Shown here: in pieces, positions 53,850-62,501 of the stretch | Numbering within the stretch: the first letter of the stretch is position 1 | Layout: the number at the start of each line of letters is the position of its first letter | Translations under genes and position numbers: made by a program | The notes under the pieces: generated by a model | Databases searched by the model: none | Told to the model about the DNA's origin: nothing | Seen by the model: only the letters and a program-made list of their open reading frames with translations | Assembly: GCA_963820965.1 (NCBI GenBank) | Contig: CAWGCC010000022.1 | Span: 62,001-126,000 of the forward strand | From: DATEDA01 sp963820965 | GTDB taxonomy: Bacteria; Pseudomonadota; Gammaproteobacteria; Burkholderiales; SG8-39 | DNA length: 64,000 bases | Direction of reading: 5' to 3'

Positions 53850-54791
53850 GTGGACGCGCTGAAGTGGTTCCTGGTGGACTTCCTGCAGGCGCTCGCCGCG
53901 GGGCTGATGGTCGGCGGCACCTACGGCCTGATGTGCGTCGGCCTCGGCATCATCTTCGGCGTGATGCGCGTCGTGAACTTCGCCCAGGGCGATTTCATGA
54001 TGCTCGGCATGTACATCGCGTTCTACCTCGTCACCGGCTTCGGCCTGCTCGCCTTCATGGGGCCGTACGCCGCGCCGATCGCCGGCGCGATCCTCGCTGG
54101 CCCGATCGTTTTCGTCTTCGGATGGCTGCTCCACCGCTACCTGATCGCGCGGGTGACCGGCGTCCGCGTCGTGACCGCGGAAGCGGAGGGCCACTACGCC
54201 CAGATCATCCTGACGCTCGGCGTGTCGCTCATCCTGCAGAACGGCGGGCTGATCCTGTTCGGCTCGCTGCCGACCTCGGTCCAGACGCCGCTGTCGCGCG
54301 AATCGTGGGAGCTCGGGCCGGTGTTCCTGAACCAGGCGCGGACCGTTAGCTTCGTGATCGCGGTCGCGTTCGCGATCGCGCTCTACTTCTTCCTCGGCCG
54401 CGTCCGGCTGGGCAAGGCGCTGCGCGCCGCCGCCGACAATCCGATCGCCGCCGCCTACGTCGGCGTCGACGTCGACCGCTCGCACCGCCTTGCGTTCGGC
54501 CTCGGGGTCGGCATCACCGCCATCGCCGGCGGGCTGATCGCGAGCTCCCAGTCCTTCCAGCCCTACATCGGGTTCGACTTCGTCGTCATCATGTTCGCGG
54601 GCGTCATCCTCGGCGGACTCGGCAGCATTCTCGGCGCGTTCTGGGGCGGGCTCACGATCGGCCTCGTGCAGCAGATGTCGACGCTCTTCCTGCCCTACCA
54701 GCTGCAGAACACCGCGATCTTCGTCGTGTTCCTGCTGATCATCTTCTTCTGGCCGCGCGGCATGTTCGGCCGCACCTGGGAGCGCGCGTGA
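53850..54791 (+). CDS. livH: Branched-chain-amino-acid-type ABC transporter permease (LivH)
   Basis: This 313-residue permease has about eight membrane helices and the LivH motifs GLMCVGLGIIFGVMRVVNFA, QGDFMMLGMYIAFYL and the cytoplasmic loop LGKALRAAADNPIAAAYVGV. It is part of a type of importer that takes amino acids, amides or aromatic and short carboxylates. GTG 53850 is chosen; GGGGAAGG lies upstream. It overlaps the next gene by four bases. Confidence 0.93.
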   Translation: MDALKWFLVDFLQALAAGLMVGGTYGLMCVGLGIIFGVMRVVNFAQGDFMMLGMYIAFYLVTGFGLLAFMGPYAAPIAGAILAGPIVFVFGWLLHRYLIARVTGVRVVTAEAEGHYAQIILTLGVSLILQNGGLILFGSLPTSVQTPLSRESWELGPVFLNQARTVSFVIAVAFAIALYFFLGRVRLGKALRAAADNPIAAAYVGVDVDRSHRLAFGLGVGITAIAGGLIASSQSFQPYIGFDFVVIMFAGVILGGLGSILGAFWGGLTIGLVQQMSTLFLPYQLQNTAIFVVFLLIIFFWPRGMFGRTWERA

Positions 54792-56563
54792 CTGCGCGCC
54801 TGCACGGCGGGGCGTGGCGGCAGTACGGCGTGATCGCCGCCTTCGCGGTCGCATACGTCGCGCTCGGACTCGTGGTCCGCAACTCCTACTACCAGCTCAT
54901 CATGACGCTCGTCCTCATCTGGGCGACGATGGGCCTCAGCTGGAACATGCTGAGCGGCTACAGCGGCATGATCTCGTTCGGCCAGGCCGCGTTCTTCGGG
55001 CTCGGCGGCTACACGATGACGATCGCCTTCGTGAAGTTCGGCGTCACGCCGTGGCTCGGGATGCCGCTCGGCGTCGCGGTCGGCGTGATGGCGGCGGTCA
55101 TCATCGGCATCCCGACTTTCCGCCTGCGTGGCCACTACTTTGCGCTGTCGATGCTCGCGTACCCGCTCGCGATGCTCTACGTCTTCGAGTGGCTCGGCTA
55201 CCAGGAGGTGTCGCTGCCGATGATGCGCGAGAACCCGGCGCTCTACGCCCAGTTCGCCGATCCGCGCACCTACATGGCGCTCGCCATGGTCCTGCTCGTG
55301 GCCGCAATGATCGTTTCGCTCCACGTCGAGCGCTCGCGCTTCGGCCGGTCGCTGCTCGCGATCAAGCAGAACGAGCCGGCGGCGCAGGCGGCCGGCATCG
55401 ACGCGCCGCGGCAGAAGATGTACGCGCTCATGCTGAGCGCCGCGATCGCCGCCGCCGCCGGCGGGCTCTACGCGAACGTGCTGCTGGTGGTCACGCCGCA
55501 GACCATGTTCGGCATGCTGGTCTCGGCGCAGGCGCTGATCGTCTCGCTCTTCGGCGGCGTCGGGGTGTTCTGGGGGCCGGTGATCGGCGCCGCGGTGCTG
55601 GTGCCGCTCGCCGAGATCCTGCACGGCGAGCTCGGCCACATCGTTCCGGGCATCCAGGGCGTCGTCTACGGGCTGGCCATCATCGTCATCATCCTGCTCG
55701 CCCCCGAGGGCATCTATTGGAAGCTCCGCGACCGGTTCTTCCAGGTGCGGCCGCCGCCGGCGGTGCCGCGCGTGGCGGCCGTGCCCGCCGCCGCGGTGCG
55801 GTCGGGCCCCGACGCGAAGCCGATACTGACGCTCGAGCGGGTCACGCATGCCTTCGGGGGCTTGCGGGCCGTCGACGACGTGAGCCTCGTCGTCAAAGCG
55901 GGGGCGATCCACGGGATCATCGGGCCGAACGGCGCCGGCAAGACGACGCTCTTCAACGTCATCAACGGGTTTCTTGCGCCGGCCACCGGCAGCATCCGCT
56001 TCGAGGGCACCGAGCTGGTGGGCCTCAAGCCGCACCAGGTCTGCCGGCGGGGCGTCGGCCGGACCTTCCAGATCGTGCGCGCATTCCCGCGCATGACCGT
56101 GCTCGAGAACGTGATCACCGGCGCGTACGCCGGGGCCGCCACCGACGCCGAAGCCGAGGAGCTCGCGCTCGCCGCGCTGACGCGCGTCGGACTGGCGGAC
56201 GAGCAAGCGTACGCGATCGCCGGCGGACTCACGACCAAGCAGCTTCGCCTGATGGAGCTCGCGCGGGCGCTTGCCTCGCGGCCTCGCCTCCTGCTGCTCG
56301 ACGAGACCCTCGCGGGGCTCGGGCACGACGCGCTGGAAGACATGCTGCGGATCATCCGCCAGGTGAACCGCGAAGGCGTGACGATCGTCATCATCGAGCA
56401 CACGATGCAGGCGATGGTGAAGCTCGCCGACGAGTTCAGCGTGCTCGACCACGGCCGCCTGATCGCGAGCGGAACGCCCGCCGAGGTGGTTCGCAACCGC
56501 GCGGTGATCGAGGCCTACCTCGGCAAGAAATGGATGGAGCGTGTTGCAGATCCGGTCGCTTGA
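54788..56563 (+). CDS. Fused permease-ATPase (LivM-LivG) of the ABC importer
   Basis: This 591-residue protein joins a LivM permease (residues 1 to about 320, ISFGQAAFFGLGGYTMTIAF and RSLLAIKQNEPAAQAAGIDA) to a LivG ATPase (about 345-585). The ATPase has Walker A GPNGAGKTT, signature region GGLTTKQLRLMELARAL (degenerate in place of LSGGQ) and Walker B LLLLDETLAGL. The D-loop Pro is Thr, seen in some LivG proteins. The fusion ties one permease half to one ATPase half. It overlaps livF by 23 bp. Confidence 0.93.
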   Translation: MTARLHGGAWRQYGVIAAFAVAYVALGLVVRNSYYQLIMTLVLIWATMGLSWNMLSGYSGMISFGQAAFFGLGGYTMTIAFVKFGVTPWLGMPLGVAVGVMAAVIIGIPTFRLRGHYFALSMLAYPLAMLYVFEWLGYQEVSLPMMRENPALYAQFADPRTYMALAMVLLVAAMIVSLHVERSRFGRSLLAIKQNEPAAQAAGIDAPRQKMYALMLSAAIAAAAGGLYANVLLVVTPQTMFGMLVSAQALIVSLFGGVGVFWGPVIGAAVLVPLAEILHGELGHIVPGIQGVVYGLAIIVIILLAPEGIYWKLRDRFFQVRPPPAVPRVAAVPAAAVRSGPDAKPILTLERVTHAFGGLRAVDDVSLVVKAGAIHGIIGPNGAGKTTLFNVINGFLAPATGSIRFEGTELVGLKPHQVCRRGVGRTFQIVRAFPRMTVLENVITGAYAGAATDAEAEELALAALTRVGLADEQAYAIAGGLTTKQLRLMELARALASRPRLLLLDETLAGLGHDALEDMLRIIRQVNREGVTIVIIEHTMQAMVKLADEFSVLDHGRLIASGTPAEVVRNRAVIEAYLGKKWMERVADPVA

Positions 56564-57248
56564 CGTCGCCTACGGGGGCTTGAACGCGCTGAGCGGCGTG
56601 TCGCTCGATGTCGCCGCGGGCGAGTTCGTGGCGGTCGTCGGGCCGAACGGCGCCGGCAAGTCGACGCTCTTCAAGGCGATCTCGGGCACGCTCGCGCCGG
56701 TGGCCGGCGAGATCACCTACAAGGGCATGAACCTGCTTGCCGTCCCGCCCGGTGAACGCGCCCAGAACGGCATCGCCCACGTCCCCGAGGGGCGGCAGGT
56801 GTTCGCCTCCATGACCGTCCTGGAAAACCTGGAGATGGGCGCGTACACGCGCAACGGCCGCGCGCGCTGGCGCGAAGCGCTGCCGATGATCCTCGCCCTC
56901 TTCCCGGTGCTGGAAGAGCGCCGCGCGCAGCTCGCGGGCACGCTGTCCGGCGGCGAGCAGCAGATGCTGGCGATCGGACGCGGACTCGCCTCGGCACCCG
57001 AATTGCTGATGCTCGACGAGCCGTCGATGGGGCTCGCGCCGACGGTGGTGGACGCGATCTTCGAGCGCATCCACCAGATCCACCGCGAGCACGGCATCAC
57101 GATCCTGCTCGTCGAGCAGCGCGTGGCCGAGGCGCTCGAGTCGTGCGACCGCGGCTACGTGCTCGAGACCGGGCGGGTGGTCATGCAGGGCACGCACAAC
57201 GAGCTTATGGCGGATGCGCGCGTGAAGCGCGCGTATCTCGGGATGTGA
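56541..57248 (+). CDS. livF: Branched-chain-amino-acid-type ABC transporter ATPase (LivF)
   Basis: This 235-residue ATPase has Walker A GPNGAGKST, signature LSGGEQQMLAIGRGL, Walker B LLMLDEPSMGLAP and the H-loop in LLVEQRV. It completes the ATPase pair with the LivG half of the fused protein. GTG 56541 is the start. It is followed by a two-hairpin element and then the substrate-binding gene. Confidence 0.95.
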   Translation: MLQIRSLDVAYGGLNALSGVSLDVAAGEFVAVVGPNGAGKSTLFKAISGTLAPVAGEITYKGMNLLAVPPGERAQNGIAHVPEGRQVFASMTVLENLEMGAYTRNGRARWREALPMILALFPVLEERRAQLAGTLSGGEQQMLAIGRGLASAPELLMLDEPSMGLAPTVVDAIFERIHQIHREHGITILLVEQRVAEALESCDRGYVLETGRVVMQGTHNELMADARVKRAYLGM

Positions 57249-57261
57249 ACGTCGGGTGAAA

Positions 57262-57334
57262 CCGAAGGTTTCCTGGCTTCGGGGAGCGCGAGGGGTGCCG
57301 CGAAGCGGCTTCGCCCTCTCGTCTCGTAGACAAC
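57262..57334 (+). repeat. Two-hairpin dispersed repeat, copy B
   Basis: Stems CCGAAG...CTTCGG and GAGGG..GCCGC-gaa-GCGGC..CCCTC. It matches 699-778 in order and structure. It lies between livF and the substrate-binding gene and ends just before the latter's ribosome-binding site, where it could adjust transcript levels within the operon. Confidence 0.6.
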
Positions 57335-57348
57335 CAAAGGAGGAAGTC

Positions 57349-58605
57349 ATGTGGTCGAATGATGAGGGTTCGAGCGTCGTGCGTCGGGCCGCACTCGTCG
57401 CGGGGATCGCAGCGGCGGCCGCGGCCGCCGCCTTCTCTTCCGGGGCGTGGGCGCAGCAGAAAGAGGTCAAGGTGGCCGTGATCGCGCCGATTTCGGGGCC
57501 GTGGGCGCGGCAGGGCCAGCTCATCCAGATGGGCGCCGAGATGGCGGTCGACGAGATCAACCAGAAGGGCGGCATCAAGGCGCTCGGCGGCGCGCGCCTC
57601 AAGCTCGTGGTCGCCGACGCCGGCGACTCCGCGGAGAAGGCGAAGAACGCCGCGCAGCGGCTGACCGCGCAGGAGCCCGACCTCGTCGGAGGCACCGGCG
57701 CGTGGCTCAGCACCTTCACGCTCGCGGTGACCGAGGTGACCGAGCGCGCGCAGATCCCGTGGCTCACGCTCTCCTTCGCCGACAACATCACCGATCGTGG
57801 CTTCAAGTACGTCTTCCAGACCTCGCCGGTCGCGAGCCGGCAGTCCTCCGGCGCCGTGCCGGCGATCCTCGAGCTCGCCAAGGCGGCCACCGGGAAGGTA
57901 CCTGCTACGGCGGGCATCATCGGCGACAACTCGGCCTCGCCCGTCTTCTTCCTGAAGCCGATGCGCGAGGGCGGGCTGGAGAAGATGGGGATCAAGGTCG
58001 TGATGGACGAGACCTACACCCCGCCGCTGTCGGATGCGACGCCGCTCATCCAGAAGGTGCGCTCGACGCGCCCCGAGATCCTGCTCTTCATCTCCTCGAC
58101 CATCTCCGACCTGAAGCTCGGCCTCGAGAAGATGAACGAGTTCCGGCTCGGCAAGGGCGTGGTCCCGGTGATCGGCAACGGGGCGCACATGGGCGCCCCG
58201 GAAGTCCTGAAGAACGTACCGGCCGACCTCCTCGAAGGCGTGATGTTCATCGTCGCCGATTGGGGCATGAAGGGCCACGAGCCGATCATCGAGATGTTCA
58301 AGAAGCGCACCGGCGAGCCGTGGATGACGCAGGACGCGATCACCGGCTATGGCGACATGTGGATCCTGAAGGAGGCGCTCGAGAGCGCGAAGTCCGCGGA
58401 CAAGGTCAAGGTCGCGGACGAGATCCGCAAGATGAACCTCAAGGAAGGTCCGGCCGCGACTGCGTTCCCGGGCGGCGTGCAATTCGACGAGAAGGGCCGG
58501 CGCATGAACGCGCCGCTCGTCATCGTCCAGTGGCAGAACGGGGTGCCGGTCACCGTCTCGCCGGTCGATCGCGCGCTTGCCAAGCCGTACTGGCCGAAGC
58601 GATAG
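57349..58605 (+). CDS. ABC transporter substrate-binding protein (Liv type)
   Basis: This 418-residue periplasmic protein has an Ala-rich signal peptide ending SSGAWAQQ and the type-I binding fold (VKVAVIAPISGPWARQGQLI, MAVDEINQKGGIKALGG, TAGIIGDNSASPVFFLKPMR). It should bind the ligand for the LivH/LivMG/LivF importer. AAAGGAGG before ATG 57349 is the strongest ribosome-binding site in the cluster, as expected for a protein needed in excess. Confidence 0.93.
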   Translation: MWSNDEGSSVVRRAALVAGIAAAAAAAAFSSGAWAQQKEVKVAVIAPISGPWARQGQLIQMGAEMAVDEINQKGGIKALGGARLKLVVADAGDSAEKAKNAAQRLTAQEPDLVGGTGAWLSTFTLAVTEVTERAQIPWLTLSFADNITDRGFKYVFQTSPVASRQSSGAVPAILELAKAATGKVPATAGIIGDNSASPVFFLKPMREGGLEKMGIKVVMDETYTPPLSDATPLIQKVRSTRPEILLFISSTISDLKLGLEKMNEFRLGKGVVPVIGNGAHMGAPEVLKNVPADLLEGVMFIVADWGMKGHEPIIEMFKKRTGEPWMTQDAITGYGDMWILKEALESAKSADKVKVADEIRKMNLKEGPAATAFPGGVQFDEKGRRMNAPLVIVQWQNGVPVTVSPVDRALAKPYWPKR

Positions 58606-58637
58606 GCGGATCGGATAGGAGCCGGGAGGGTTCGGGC

Positions 58638-59546
58638 ATGGGTCGCCGCGTCGGTTTCATCGGGGTCGGGCAGATGGGTGCGCCGATGGTCGAGCGCCTG
58701 CTCGCCGGCGGTCGGGAGGTCGCGGTGTTCGATGTGAATCTCGCGGCGATGCAACCCCTCGTGGCGGGCGGTGCGATCGCCGCAGACTCGCCTCGCGACG
58801 CTGCGGCCGGCGCCGAGACCGTCTTCGCCTGCCTGCCGTCGCCCGACGCGTCGAAAAGCGTCGCGCTCGGCCCCGACGGCATTGGTGGCATCGATGGGCT
58901 TCGCGTCTACATCGAGACTTCCACCATCGGCACCGCCGCCATCAAGGCGATCGCCGCCGGACTCGGCGCACGCGGCGTCACGGTGCTCGACGCGCCGGTC
59001 AGCGGCGGGCCGCGCGGGGCGCGTGCCGGCAAGCTCTCGACGATGGTGGCGGGCGACCGGGCGGCGTTCGAGCGCGTCCGGCCGCTCTTCGACGCCATCG
59101 CCGGCAGGGTGTTCTACATCGGCGCGGAACCGGGGCTTGGCCAGATCACGAAGCTCGCGAACAACATGATCTCGGCGGCGGGAATGGCGGCCGCCATGGA
59201 GGCCGCGGTGATGGCGGTGAAGGCCGGCGTCGACGCGCGTACCCTCATCGACGTGGTGAACGCGAGCACCGGCCGGAACAGCGCGACCGAAGACAAGTTT
59301 CCGCAGGCTATCCTGCCGCGGACATTCGACTACGGCGGCAAGCTCGCCACGATGTACAAGGACGTCGAGCTCTGTTTCGCCGAGGCGCGCGCCCTCGGCG
59401 TGCCGATGTGGGTGGGGGCAGCCGTCGTGCAGCTCTGGTTCCAGGCGATGACCGAGGGGCGCGGGCAGGAGGACTACACGACGCTGATCAAGACGATCGA
59501 GGGCTGGACCGGCGTGACTGTCGGCGGCGAGATTCGCGGCCGGTAG
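58638..59546 (+). CDS. NAD-dependent beta-hydroxyacid dehydrogenase (3-hydroxyisobutyrate-dehydrogenase-like)
   Basis: This 302-residue enzyme has the NAD motif GFIGVGQMGAPMVERLLAGG, the substrate motif DAPVSGGPRGARAGKLSTMV and the catalytic Lys in KLANNM (about residue 172). It oxidises a 3-hydroxy acid to the semialdehyde or keto acid. It probably handles an intermediate of the compound imported by the flanking transporters. Confidence 0.93.
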   Translation: MGRRVGFIGVGQMGAPMVERLLAGGREVAVFDVNLAAMQPLVAGGAIAADSPRDAAAGAETVFACLPSPDASKSVALGPDGIGGIDGLRVYIETSTIGTAAIKAIAAGLGARGVTVLDAPVSGGPRGARAGKLSTMVAGDRAAFERVRPLFDAIAGRVFYIGAEPGLGQITKLANNMISAAGMAAAMEAAVMAVKAGVDARTLIDVVNASTGRNSATEDKFPQAILPRTFDYGGKLATMYKDVELCFAEARALGVPMWVGAAVVQLWFQAMTEGRGQEDYTTLIKTIEGWTGVTVGGEIRGR

Positions 59547-59572
59547 CCTCCCCGACGAGCGAGGTGATCGGC

Positions 59573-60556
59573 ATGCCGCAGGTGAACGCGATCCGCATCC
59601 ACAGGCACGGCGGCCCCGAAGAGCTCCGCTACGAGGCGGTCGAGGTCGGCGAGCCGGGGCCCGGCGAGGCGCGCGTCCGCCACACCGCGATCGGCCTCAA
59701 CTTCACCGACATCCATCACCGCACCGGGCGCTATCCGCTGACCCCGCTGCCGCACGTGATCGGCATGGAAGCGGCCGGCGTGGTCGAGGCGGTCGGCGAG
59801 GGCGTGAGCGAGGTGAAGCCGGGCGACCGCGTCGCCTACGCCGCGGACAAGCCGCGGGCGTACGCGCAAGGGACGGTCATGCCGGCCTGGCGGCTCCTGA
59901 AGCTGCCCGAAGCGATCGACGACGAAACTGCAGCGGCGCTGATGGTCAAGGGGCTGACCGCGCAGTACCTGCTGCGCGCCGCCTATCCGATCCGGGCCGG
60001 CGAGACGATCCTGATCCACGCCGCGGCCGGTGGGCTCGGGCTGATCATGTGCCAGTGGGCGCGCCATCTCGGCGCTCGGGTGATCGGCACGACGAGCACC
60101 GAAGCGAAGGCCGCGCTCGCGCGGCAGAACGGCTGCGACCACACGATCCTCTACACGCGGGAGGACGTGACCGCGCGCGTGCGCGAGCTCTCCGGCGGCG
60201 CCGGCCTCCCCGTCGTCTACGACGGTGTGGGCGCGAGCACCTTCGAGCAGTCGCTCCGGTGCCTGCGTCGCCGCGGCTTCGTCGTCTCCTATGGCTCGGC
60301 GTCCGGCGTCATTCCGCCGTTCGATCTCTTCCGTCTCAACCGGATGGGCTCGCTCTACGTCACGAGTGCGGGTCTGGCGGACTACACGCACACCCGCAGC
60401 GAGCTCGAGGAGCGGGCAAACGATCTGTTTACCGTCGTCCAGAGCGGCGCGCTGCACGTGGAGGTGCGACAGCGCTACCCGCTCGCCGAGGCCGCGCGTG
60501 CGCACCGCGACCTCGAGGCGCGGCGGACGATCGGCAGCTCGATCCTGCTGCCCTGA
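59573..60556 (+). CDS. NADPH:quinone oxidoreductase-type MDR protein
   Basis: This 327-residue zinc-free MDR enzyme has LTPLPHVIGMEAAGVVEAVG, the cofactor site HAAAGGLGLIMCQWARHLGA and a Ser/Thr-containing loop GTTSTEAK that favours NADPH. It should reduce quinones or enones. GAGGTGATC precedes ATG 59573. The frame is intact. Confidence 0.92.
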   Translation: MPQVNAIRIHRHGGPEELRYEAVEVGEPGPGEARVRHTAIGLNFTDIHHRTGRYPLTPLPHVIGMEAAGVVEAVGEGVSEVKPGDRVAYAADKPRAYAQGTVMPAWRLLKLPEAIDDETAAALMVKGLTAQYLLRAAYPIRAGETILIHAAAGGLGLIMCQWARHLGARVIGTTSTEAKAALARQNGCDHTILYTREDVTARVRELSGGAGLPVVYDGVGASTFEQSLRCLRRRGFVVSYGSASGVIPPFDLFRLNRMGSLYVTSAGLADYTHTRSELEERANDLFTVVQSGALHVEVRQRYPLAEAARAHRDLEARRTIGSSILLP

Positions 60557-60747
60557 CCGGGTGCGCGCTCGCGCCCGCGCGTCCGATGCGGCAGTGCCGC
60601 AATGGCGAACCGCCGCCGGTCGTCCGGACACCCTGCGTCATTGACGCGCTCCGCCTGCTCGTATACGGTCGTTCCGCACGCACGAATACAAGCCGGGTAG
60701 CTCGAACCGGCGGCCGCGCTGGGAGTCTTGTCCACCGAGGAGGCATC

Positions 60748-61891
60748 ATGAATCTGAATCCGTTCCGTCAATCCCGCGCGCGGTCCGTCGCCGCGACGCT
60801 CGTCGCCGCGCTCGCTACGACGTTGGGCGCCGCCGACCGTCTTGTCTATGCGCAGGGCACGCCGCAGAAGGTCGTGCTGCGCTTTGCGGCCGACTTTACC
60901 GGGCCGCCGCACCCGGCGGGCATGGCGATGAAGTACTTCGGGGACCGCTTGCCGGAGGTGATCCCGGGCAGCGAGGCGCGCCTCTATTTCGCCGGCGCGC
61001 TCTACACGATTCCCGAGGCCTTCGAGGCGATGCGCCAGGGCAACCTCGAGATGACCTGGATGCAGATGGGCAAGGCAGCGCCGGTCGACCCGTGGATGAT
61101 GACCGTCGTCGGGCCGGGCATCCTCACCACGGTCGGCGCGGTCGACAACTTCGACAAGACGAAGACCTACAATATGCTGGTCGACCGCCTCGCGAAGAAC
61201 CAGGCGATCAAGGTGTTCGGCGTCGGGCAGATGAGCTTCGGGATGGGCGTCGGCGGCAAGAAGCGCTACCTCAAGCCCGACGGATTTCGGCGGCCGGAAG
61301 GTGCGCAGCATGGGGCCGGCCGAGAACCCGGTGCTCGAGTCGTGGAAGGCGAACCCGGTGGTGATGGGCTTCGGCGAGGTGCCGACCGCGCTCGAGTCGG
61401 GCGTCATCGACGGGCTGATGACCAGCATCGGCGGCTGGCTGAGCGTGCGCGAGCAGGCGCCCTTCTACACGACCGGCGGCGCCGGCGTCTTCACCGGCGA
61501 CTACTACATGATCAGCGCCAGCCGGCGGTGGTGGGACCGCCTGAGCCCGCCGACCCAGGACGCGCTGCAGAAGCTGATCGCGGAGACGATCGCGGTGCAG
61601 AAGGAGTTCAACTGGTGCGTCGACAAGCTGACCTACGAGAAGTACGGGACGAAGGACCCGTCGAAGCCGGGCGTCTACTGGATGACCCCGCAGGAGGTGT
61701 CGGCGCTGACCGGCGCGCTCGGCGAGGGGCCGACGCGGTGGGTGAAGAGCAAGACGCCGCCGGCCGCGAGCGAATGGATCGACACGTTCAAGAAGGAAGG
61801 CCGCGAGCTGTCGGACAAGAACCCGGTCGGCTCGTCGTGGATCGAGAAGATCGACTGCTCGAAGCACGCGTCGAAGATCGTCATTAAATAG
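60748..61891 (+). CDS. dctP: TRAP transporter solute-binding protein (DctP), frame broken by one inserted base
   Basis: One extra G near 61283 (CCCGACGGATTTC, expected GACGATTTC) splits the gene. Joined, it gives about 380 residues with a signal peptide ending ADRLVYAQG, then ALYTIPEAFEAMRQGNLEMT, GGRKVRSMGPAENPVLESWK and VPTALESGVIDGLMTSIGGW, typical of DctP proteins. It captures a carboxylate in the periplasm. GAGGAGG precedes ATG 60748. dctQ and dctM follow. Confidence 0.9.
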
Positions 61892-61913
61892 CGGGCGGCG
61901 CGGGCCCGGGCGG

Positions 61914-62468
61914 GTGGAGAGAGCGTACGCGATCTGGCGCGCGTTCCAGGACCGGTACCTGGAGCGCGCCGCCGCGCTCCTGCTCGTCGGCTGCACGCTG
62001 CTCGCGCTGGTCGAGATCTTCCGGCGCTACGTGCTCGGCGTGTCCTTCGAGTGGCAGCAGGACGCGGTCACCTACTTCACGCTGAGCGGCGTCTTCCTCT
62101 ACTTCGGCATCGCGCAGCGGCACGGCGCGCACCTCAGCGTGACGGTGGTGCCGGAGGTGCTGGAGGCGCTCGGCGGGCCGCGCGCGCGCCGTGCGGCCGA
62201 GCTCGTCAGGCTGGTCGCGCTGGTGATCTCGTGCGCGTTCCTCGTCGCCGTGGCGTGGTGGGGCATCCCCGAGGTGCGCGAAAGCGCACATTACGAGAGC
62301 CGCAGCGAAAGCCTCGCGTTCCCGATGTGGCCGTTCCTCGCCGTGCTGCTCGCCGGGTTCGCGTTCATGGCGGTGTCGATGTTCTTCCAGATCTACCGCG
62401 AGGTGCAGAAGCTGCGCGGCCGCACCGTCCTCGAGGAGCCGCCGGAAGAGGACGCGGCGCCGCACTGA
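61914..62468 (+). CDS. dctQ: TRAP transporter small permease (DctQ)
   Basis: This 184-residue protein has four membrane helices and the DctQ pattern RAAALLLVGCTLLALVEIFR, RYVLGVSFEWQQDAVTYFTL and IAQRHGAHLSVTVVPEVL. GTG 61914 is the start. It links DctP and DctM in the importer. Confidence 0.92.
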   Translation: MERAYAIWRAFQDRYLERAAALLLVGCTLLALVEIFRRYVLGVSFEWQQDAVTYFTLSGVFLYFGIAQRHGAHLSVTVVPEVLEALGGPRARRAAELVRLVALVISCAFLVAVAWWGIPEVRESAHYESRSESLAFPMWPFLAVLLAGFAFMAVSMFFQIYREVQKLRGRTVLEEPPEEDAAPH

Positions 62469-62501
62469 AGCGCCGGAAACCGCCACCGGGGAGGGGTGCG
62501 G

